Shown here piece after piece: positions 58,097-64,000 of a stretch of 64,000 nucleotides of DNA (the first letter of the stretch is position 1; each line of letters starts with the position of its first letter). This stretch comes from Dysidea avara (Eukaryota > Porifera > Demospongiae > Dictyoceratida > Dysideidae). A program made the position numbers and the translations under genes. The notes beneath the pieces were generated by a model. The model did no database searches. It was given only the letters and a program-made list of their open reading frames with translations, and was not told where the DNA came from. Location of the stretch: the NCBI RefSeq assembly GCF_963678975.1, contig NC_089276.1, positions 7,961,098 through 8,025,097 on the forward strand, written 5' to 3'.

Positions 58097-58380
58097 ATAT
58101 ATCCAGAGCCAGCTTTTATAGTTTCCCAACATTCTCATCAGTAACTGGGTAAGGTTGAAACACGATATATCCGGATAACGCCAACTCATGCCTTGCAGTG
58201 GGTAACTCCAGTTCTGCGGTACCAGGTACGGCATCTACCGATAGCTATACGTCCTGGTACGCAAATATGTAAACATATAAATTCCTTCTTGCCCTGGATA
58301 TATAGTGTCACACAAAGTATTTATCTGACATATAGCTACAACCCAGCGGAGTGGCATAGTTACTAGCTACAGTAGCTACC

Positions 58381-58453
58381 ATGATTTTTGGCAAAGGAAC
58401 TTTTGTTGTTGTTCTCGTGTGTGGGTGGTTAATACGGCAGGGAAACAGCCAAA
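58381..58453 (+). CDS. first exon with signal peptide, rest of gene not found
   Basis: ATG at 58,381 in the context GCTACCATGA opens MIFGKGTFVVVLVCGWLI then RQGNSQ. This has a short basic start, a hydrophobic core of about 12 residues and a polar end suited to signal peptidase. It ends at A|GTAAGT in phase 1, the phase used between extracellular modules of the gene at 1-11 kb. Upstream is a TATA-like ATATATAG at 58,299. Probably the first exon of a secreted or membrane protein whose other exons lie beyond a long intron, possibly outside the window. Confidence 0.6.
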
Positions 58454-59274
58454 GTAAGTCAGGGTAGCTAGTTTTAGTGCCGGTATTAGTCGTTAGCGGC
58501 AGACAGTATCTTAACGTGCTATACCTTATTCATAAGACAAGTAAGTCAGTGATTTGTCAAGTCATGCTAATCGGAAATGCTGACTGTTTCACCTATAACA
58601 GATGGCTAGCTAATATCTATAGACCACTCACTGTGTGTGAGAGTTCTGGCTAGCTGTAGGTATCTGGCAACAGCTTATACAATCTTGTACAGCTTTACTA
58701 TGTCTAACAGTGACTGAAGTGAACCATTGGAATGACATATAATACTTGTATGGATGTAAGATTAAATTTGATATGATTGCTTTAAGGGTAAAAGAAGTCT
58801 GTACTATGCATGCATGTGGTATATAATCATCTCTCCTGTTCATAAGTGAACTTTAAATGATTTATCTTTATGAGAATAGCATAAGTGACCGATTATTGAA
58901 CAAGGTTTATACTTTACTTCATAAATAATTTTATATCCAGGAAAGTAATATCGACCTCGAATTTTCACCAGAAGGTAGCGTCTTTCTTGTAGAATACCTC
59001 ATGTAAGTTTGAGCAATAGTATCCGATTAGTATGAATGGATTCGTTCTGCATTCCATAAAATGCAAATTATCGAACACTGGTACCTATTATCGAACGCCC
59101 ATTAATTTCCTTTGATCAATTATCGAATGTTCTGCACCTTTTCTACTCTGGTGACCTCAGTGCAATCTACACACTCTTAATTATTATATCAATGTTATTT
59201 GAAGTACCATGATACTGTAACTAAAGTATAGTTTTGATACGAGCATGCACTTGTGAGTTACAACGGTGAATCGT
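58454..59274 (+). other. probable intron, no exon seen
   Basis: Includes several ATTATCGAA-type motifs (59,071-59,125) that recur near 60,738 and 61,278. No domain-bearing ORF. Confidence 0.45.
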
Positions 59275-59280
59275 TTAATA

Positions 59281-59509
59281 CAGGCCTGCCAACTCTCACG
59301 GGTTTACCGTGAGTCTCACGGTTTTACTACCCTGCTCAAGGGCAGCAGATCGAATCTCACGGTTTTTGAGAAAAGTCGAGACCTTTTTTTTTTTTTTTTT
59401 TTTTGGTCTCAGCATAGCATCTACCAGTTTTTTTTTACTACACACTGCAATACTACAATAAAGGTACAGAAATCTCAAGATTTTTTTACTTTCCAGGTTG
59501 GCAGGCCTG
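59281..59509. mobile_element. MITE with CAGGCCTGCCAAC ends
   Basis: Ends CAGGCCTGCCAAC and GTTGGCAGGCCTG. 6-bp duplication TTAATA at 59,275-59,280 and 59,510-59,515. 229 bp, with repeated CTCACGG motifs and a long T run (about 59,386-59,404). Confidence 0.85.
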
Positions 59510-59515
59510 TTAATA

Positions 59516-60530
59516 TTAAATGCATATGGTAAAAAAACCACCACATTATGAACAATAACACAGTCTTATCATCCTTGTTCACAATAACCCCTTCTGTACA
59601 AGTCTTCGTGGATACATCTTTCACTCAGGAAAATGATAAACAGTCGGCCAATTCTGCCGCCAAAGCCACACTCGAGTTGTAGTTCTTTCACGGCGATTCC
59701 TGTGTTCTTTTCCTTCATTTTCTAGTCGGTGGTGGTAAGTATCAAGACTGCTGTGATGTCCATACATAAACTCTAAAGGATGGAATGCTCATTAAGAATA
59801 GGCTACACTATTGGAATTCTCCATATAAACACCTTACGAGTATGCGGAATAATATTGTAAACTTCCAAATACATTACATGATTTTAATGTTCAACAAGTT
59901 GATGTTGTGCTACTTCTAAAAACCAGGCGCCAAGCAGCTAGCTAACTCATCTGGAATAACTATAGACAGTATATACTACTATGAATTAACCAACTATGTA
60001 TTACTACTTTACAATAGGGTAGTTTGATAATATAATTAGCTATTTCTCGTATTTCGTAATTCATGAAATATACGTAATTCGTTCAATTACGTTGCTATGC
60101 ACTGCTAAGGAAGCGTTTGTTAAATAAACCGCTTTAACCAACATATTACGCACAAAACTATCTTCTAAACTGTTTTATAGTGTTACTAACGTGTTTTTCC
60201 CACAAATTCTCTCGACAAAGCCTCAAAGCTGCTCTTCATTTTCGTTCGCGTACGTAAGGGATACGCCCCCTTTCAACTCGAAGCGATAGGCTATTCCTGG
60301 CAGTGTACGAGGCCTGCACCGTTGTTTTTCAGTTGCTAAATGCCTGAAAACCTCAAGGGGAAGGTAGTCTGAGAAAAGTCACCACACCCGTATTTCATTC
60401 CGCCGAAAAGAAACAGCAAAGTTCACCTGTGCAGAAGTTTAATACAGACTTCATTTCACTTTTACTTCTTACGTAAAAGCTGCTTTTACCGTTATTAAAC
60501 GCTTTTGCTCACGTGGGTGCGTACGGACAA
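59516..60530. other. intron or intergenic DNA
   Basis: No feature recognised apart from ordinary AT-rich DNA. Confidence 0.45.
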
Positions 60531-60532
60531 AC

Positions 60533-60582
60533 ATAGGTAGATAGGTACATAGGTAGATAGATAGGTACACACACACACACTT
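60533..60582. repeat. AGGTA/AGATA and AC microsatellite
   Basis: Alternating GGTAGATA, GGTACATA and GGTAGATAGATA units followed by (AC)n. Confidence 0.85.
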
Positions 60583-60600
60583 TTACGGAAACAATTACAG

Positions 60601-60659
60601 TAAACCAAGCGCACGCCCACAGCCGGCCTTCGGCCGGCTGTGGGCGTGCGCCTGGTTTA
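60601..60659. repeat. perfect GC-rich hairpin (28-bp arms, 3-nt loop)
   Basis: Arms TAAACCAAGCGCACGCCCAC+AGCCGGCC and their complement, with loop TTC and one mismatch. A very stable stem for an AT-rich genome; could form a cruciform or an RNA hairpin. Confidence 0.95.
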
Positions 60660-60842
60660 ATAATAGGCACCGTTCAATAATAGGTCACTTGTGCTACCAG
60701 CGCACATAGCTACACTGTAACCAGTAGCATAGGTCGCCTATTATCGAATGGGTATCACTCTTTTCACCCTATTTCATAACCCTACAGAACTTAGACAAAA
60801 AACGGTGAACCAAAAAGGCGAAAAAAGAAGTGCAGTATTGAA

Positions 60843-60912
60843 GGGGGATCGAACCCAGGATCCCAGTGTGATGGTCCAGTGTGCTACCGATTATGCTACC
60901 GCTGTTAGCTCC
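60843..60912 (-). repeat. tRNA-derived SINE head
   Basis: The minus strand carries an A-box-like TAGCATAATCGGTAGC and a B box GGTTCGATCCC at tRNA spacing, but the acceptor and anticodon stems do not pair. Hence a SINE or tRNA pseudogene, not a tRNA gene. Confidence 0.65.
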
Positions 60913-61013
60913 CTTGATTCCCTTCTTTTGTATCTTATAAATGTGACTAACGAAATAAGCTGTATATAGTAAGAAGAACCTAACCCTAAAGGTGAAGAAG
61001 AAACCAAAGCTGA

Positions 61014-61040
61014 ACTCTAACCCTAACCCTAACGCTAACA
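61014..61040. repeat. interstitial telomere-like repeat
   Basis: CTCTAACCCTAACCCTAACG, three to four degenerate CCCTAA units, with another CTAACCCTAAA at about 60,979. Confidence 0.85.
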
Positions 61041-61195
61041 CTACTAGACGCTTCCCCTAAAGTCTACTACTCGTGACAACTACTGGACGCTTCCCCTAAA
61101 GTCTACTACTCACGGCAACTACTGGACGCATCCCCTAAAGTTGACTACTCGCGGCAACTACTAGATGCGTGCCCTAAAGTCGAAGAGAGAGAGCA
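61041..61195. repeat. 39-bp minisatellite, four copies
   Basis: Units CTACTGGACGCTTCCCCTAA followed by AGTCTACTACTCNNGNCAA start at 61,041, 61,080, 61,119 and 61,158. Confidence 0.93.
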
Positions 61196-61300
61196 ACAAC
61201 TACAGTAGGAAGTCTGGATGCTTTTGAGCTTAATATTACGTAAGGGTTATGAAAGGTGGTGAAAAGAGTAAAACCCTTATCGAATGGTACGTATTATCGC

Positions 61301-62280
61301 ACTTAACACACTAGACGAGCTATTCAACGTACCAAACCAATAAATGCTAAATAAAGACTTTTTGAGTTGTATGGACCACCAATACAACAGTTTTCTTCAG
61401 TGGTTTCTATTGGTAAAGGGTTCCAGAGGCTCTAGTGGATATGCAGTGGCACAAAGTGAGCAAAATTACAATTATTTTAACAAACATTTATAACTTCTTA
61501 CCACAATAACACACATACCTTCAGTTTAGGTCATTCAATAGAGGAGTCTTTGTTCTCTCTGAGTACCAATTTTTAAGTAAATCAAACGAGCAGGCCTCAA
61601 GTTATGAGCAAAACGGTAGCACCCATAACAACCATGGTTTCAGTGTAACTTGAATAACTCGTGAACAGCATATTCAATCTCTCTAAAATTTCTGTCACAG
61701 ATTGTTATCCGGTAGTTGGATATCCCATAGAAACCTCAAAGTTACAGGGTAATTCCCTAGTATGTTATTCATTGGAATGTGCGAACTGTTTGAAAAATTG
61801 GTCATTGAGTGAAGTACGGCTGTTCGATAGTGCTTACTGGTGTTTGAGGAGTGGTAAATGATAGGCTCTACTGTTTTGACCATAACTTGTAATGTGTTGA
61901 TATGATTTACTTGCAACTTGATATTCAGAGGAACCAATGGCTGCTCTGTTGAATAGTCCAAACCGCAAGTCTGTGTGTTGTTGTGGTAAGGAATTATAAG
62001 TGATTATTTAAACATGTTCGATAAATGGCAACTGAGGATATACTGTTGGTTTCCCGAACATTACAAATTCCTTTAACCATACAATTACACTCTTTGCTTT
62101 TAAAAAAACTCTTGTATACATGCAGTTATCATCACAAAACTTTTAACAGCATTTCTCTACATAATTATGAACTAGTGGTATCAATGGGATGGTCATTGAA
62201 CAAGTTAATTAGATTGATGATGTCATTAAATTTGCAAATTGGATAATCAATGTGTATAAGATTTTATTACAACAAGTACA
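61301..62280 (+). other. intron or intergenic DNA with one weak exon candidate
   Basis: 61,930-61,985 is bounded by TATTCAG and G|GTAAGG and reads MAALLNSPNRKSVCCC from an ATG at 61,937, ending in phase 1. Without homology it stays a candidate only. Confidence 0.35.
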
Positions 62281-62293
62281 CAAAAAAATTGGT

Positions 62294-62524
62294 TAGAGTA
62301 AGGACCATAGTACATCGATAAAAAGTGCTGAAACAAGCTGGAGTAGCACACGATATTATATCACAGTAAAACAATAAGAAGTGTTATATCCCTGCTGTGC
62401 TCTTCTTATGGTATCTTGAGCACAGTAGGGATATAACACTTCTTATTGTTTTACTGTGATTTAATATTGTGCACTACTCTTGTTTCAGTACTTTTTATCG
62501 ATGTGCTATAGTCCCTACTCTAGA
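62294..62524. repeat. long foldback repeat, copy 1
   Basis: Inverted arms of about 107 bp sharing CACAGTAAAACAATAAGAAG and TGTTATATCCC / GGGATATAACA, with loop near 62,400-62,415. Outer ends TTAGAGTAAGGACC and GTCCCTACTCTAG. Confidence 0.9.
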
Positions 62525-62529
62525 TGAGA

Positions 62530-62880
62530 ATTCCATTTTTTGTGTACTTGTTTGTCAGCTTTGTTTGTAAAATAAAATTAATACAACCAGTGAATCCATG
62601 CATACCGCATCAAAAGAAAGAACTGGTGCCATGCACCCCAGCTACCAATTATTGTCTGAAAAGTGAAGTATCCGTTATGCTTCATTGTCAGCTATGTTCA
62701 ACCCATTATACAGCATTACCAATCAAGAACTTGTTCAAAAAGCGCCTCTGCAATCAAAGTAACCACTATGAAAAATACAGACGATTTCTGTTACGAAAGG
62801 AAGCCATCATGTGCTACCACCAAATCAACACCTTTCGCTGTCAGCCAAGATGAATGGGACACAAATGAGGACTCTGGTAA
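62530..62880 (+). repeat. coding-like dispersed repeat next to the foldback, copy 1
   Basis: Related to the segment at 63,760-64,000 and, in reverse, to 4120-4365. Shared blocks TCAGCTATGTTCAACCCATT and AACCACTATGAAAAATA. The family is not recognised. Confidence 0.55.
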
Positions 62881-63004
62881 GCCCATGGAGAATGCATTGT
62901 ATGGACTGCAGTATGCCAAAAGGAACCTCATGAGCTGAAGCGACGTTGAACAGTGAAAAAATCAAGCCTATAGCCTTAGCTGTTATCGAATTACGCTTGT
63001 CTGA

Positions 63005-63083
63005 AGGAACCAGACAGGCAGTCAGTCAGGCAGGCAGTCAGTCAGGCAGGCAGTCAGTCAGGCAGGCAGGCAGTCAGTCAGTA
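63005..63083. repeat. (CAGG/CAGT)n microsatellite
   Basis: About 18 tetranucleotide units alternating CAGG, CAGT. Confidence 0.95.
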
Positions 63084-63473
63084 GAAAATTTCATTTAATA
63101 ATTTTTTATTTAAAATTCCATAGCAACTTGTTGAAAGCATTTCGGGTCAATCTGTTAGCTTGTTTGGGCTTAGTTTTTTTTTTAAAGGCTTTATGGTGTG
63201 AAAACACCAAATGTCAGTTTACCTAACCAATACTGCCTCATTGTCGTTAGGGAAAATTGAGGCTGGTTATTTGGGTGATGTTTTTTCATAGGCCACGCCT
63301 ACTCCTTTGTAGTCCCTACTATAACTATTGTAGATGCAGTCTGTTTATTTACAACTTTCAGAATTTTGCTGGACTGCTGCACCTTTTAGGCACAAGCAGA
63401 GAAAATTTCAGGACAAAAGATTGTATGATGGTTTTACAACAAAAATACTGTCATAACGTAAATATAAGAACAA

Positions 63474-63764
63474 GTACATGAAAAAAATTGGAATTTTCAA
63501 CTAGAGTAGGGACCATAGCACATCAATAAAAAGTACTGAAACAAGCTGGAGTAGTGCATGATGTTAAATCACAGTAAAACAATAAGAAGTGTTATATCCC
63601 AACTGTGCTCAAGATACCATAACGGAAATGCACAGTAGGGACATAACACTTCTTATTGTTTTACTGTAATTTAACATCATGCACTACTCCAGCTTGTTTC
63701 AGTACTTTTTATCGATGTGCTATGGTCCCTACTCTAGTTGAAAATTCCAAATTTTTTTGTGCAT
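63474..63764. repeat. long foldback repeat, copy 2
   Basis: Arms of about 130 bp, longer and better preserved than copy 1: GAAAAAAATTGGAATTTTCA on the left and GAAAATTCCAAATTTTTTTG on the right, plus the shared AATAAGAAGTGTTATATCCC core. Loop near 63,605-63,625. Directly followed by the dispersed repeat. Confidence 0.92.
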
Positions 63765-64000
63765 TTGTTAACTTTTTTGTAAATAAGTTTATGACTGCTG
63801 GTGAACTCACGCATACCACATCTGAAATGGTGCTGGCTGCCCCAATTTTATTAATTATCATCTGAAAAGTGAAGTATCCATTACATTTCGCTGTCAGCTA
63901 TGTTCAACCCATTACACAGCAATACAAACATTACACAGCAATGCAAATCAAGAATTGTTTGAAAAGCACCTCCGCAATCAAAATAGCCACTATGAAAAAT
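63765..64000 (+). repeat. coding-like dispersed repeat, copy 2 (runs off the window)
   Basis: Matches 62,530-62,790 in order. Here the TTACACAGCAAT segment is duplicated in tandem (63,912-63,945). Confidence 0.6.

Larger units (their letters stand above)
60738..61300. mobile_element. inverted-repeat element containing a SINE head and telomere-like repeats
   Basis: Left end TTATCGAATGGGTATCACTC followed by TTTTCACC and TTTCATAACCCT; the right end has the complement (AGGGTTATGAAAGGTGGTGA then AAAGAG, and TTATCGAATGGTACG). Between them lie the tRNA-like segment, CTAACC repeats and a 39-bp minisatellite. Confidence 0.6.

Noticed and set aside
60843-60912. tRNA gene on the minus strand
   Set aside because: A and B boxes are present but the acceptor and anticodon stems do not pair, so it is better read as a SINE head.

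Overview
The window looks like AT-rich animal DNA. It has GT-AG introns, an EGF/fibronectin-III receptor gene built from phase-1 exons, and a dense load of eukaryotic transposons. A sponge or another early-branching marine invertebrate is my best guess, but that is inference from gene style and repeat content; no host marker settles the species.

Layout. (1) 1-11.3 kb, plus strand: the 3' part of a single-pass membrane protein gene (EGF-like, two FN3 domains, a Pro/Thr-rich linker, a receptor-phosphatase-like juxtamembrane domain, a transmembrane helix and a short acidic tail). Its introns hold several foldback or MITE-type elements. (2) 11.4-13.5 kb: repeat 'A', which recurs as copy 'B' at 21.0-21.15 plus 25.3-27.4 kb. 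(3) 14.6-15.6 kb: a 5'-truncated, frameshifted LINE on the minus strand. (4) 16.08-20.74 kb: an apparently intact Ty3/Gypsy element on the minus strand with 142-bp LTRs, target-site duplication ATAGA and one 1386-residue Gag-Pol frame. (5) 21.16-25.3 kb: element 'L', with about 2.8 kb of 31-bp satellite. (6) 27.56-33.88 kb: a BEL/Pao element on the minus strand with 132-bp LTRs, broken by two TGA stops, a frameshift and a CACTA-like MITE. (7) 34-35.3 kb: a LINE tail and nested MITEs. (8) 37.1-39.98 kb: a decayed reverse-transcriptase element. (9) 39,995-57,823: a 17.8-kb terminal-inverted-repeat transposon with a perfect 9-bp target duplication. It carries remnants of a Mutator-like transposase N-terminus, a PHD-like finger and a Ulp1 cysteine protease, and is filled with later arrivals. 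These include element 'R', an inverted relative of L with its own satellite and a 319-bp palindrome, plus LINE tails, hAT-like and pogo-like MITEs, a (GT)n array, a tandem array of exon-like units, and a possible spliced noncoding transcript. (10) 57.8-64 kb: host flank with the signal-peptide exon of a probable secreted or membrane protein, short MITEs, a 28-bp-arm hairpin, a tRNA-like SINE head, telomere-like repeats and two long foldback repeats.

Only the EGF/FN3 gene and the signal-peptide exon look like host protein genes. The rest is a nested record of transposition: the BEL element took a MITE, the 17.8-kb element landed in the 3' tail of an RT element, one MITE sits inside another, and a hAT-like MITE sits inside a minisatellite. 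One short motif (CTCTAATAGAGCAGTCA) recurs in many of the small elements and borders the satellite in L and R.
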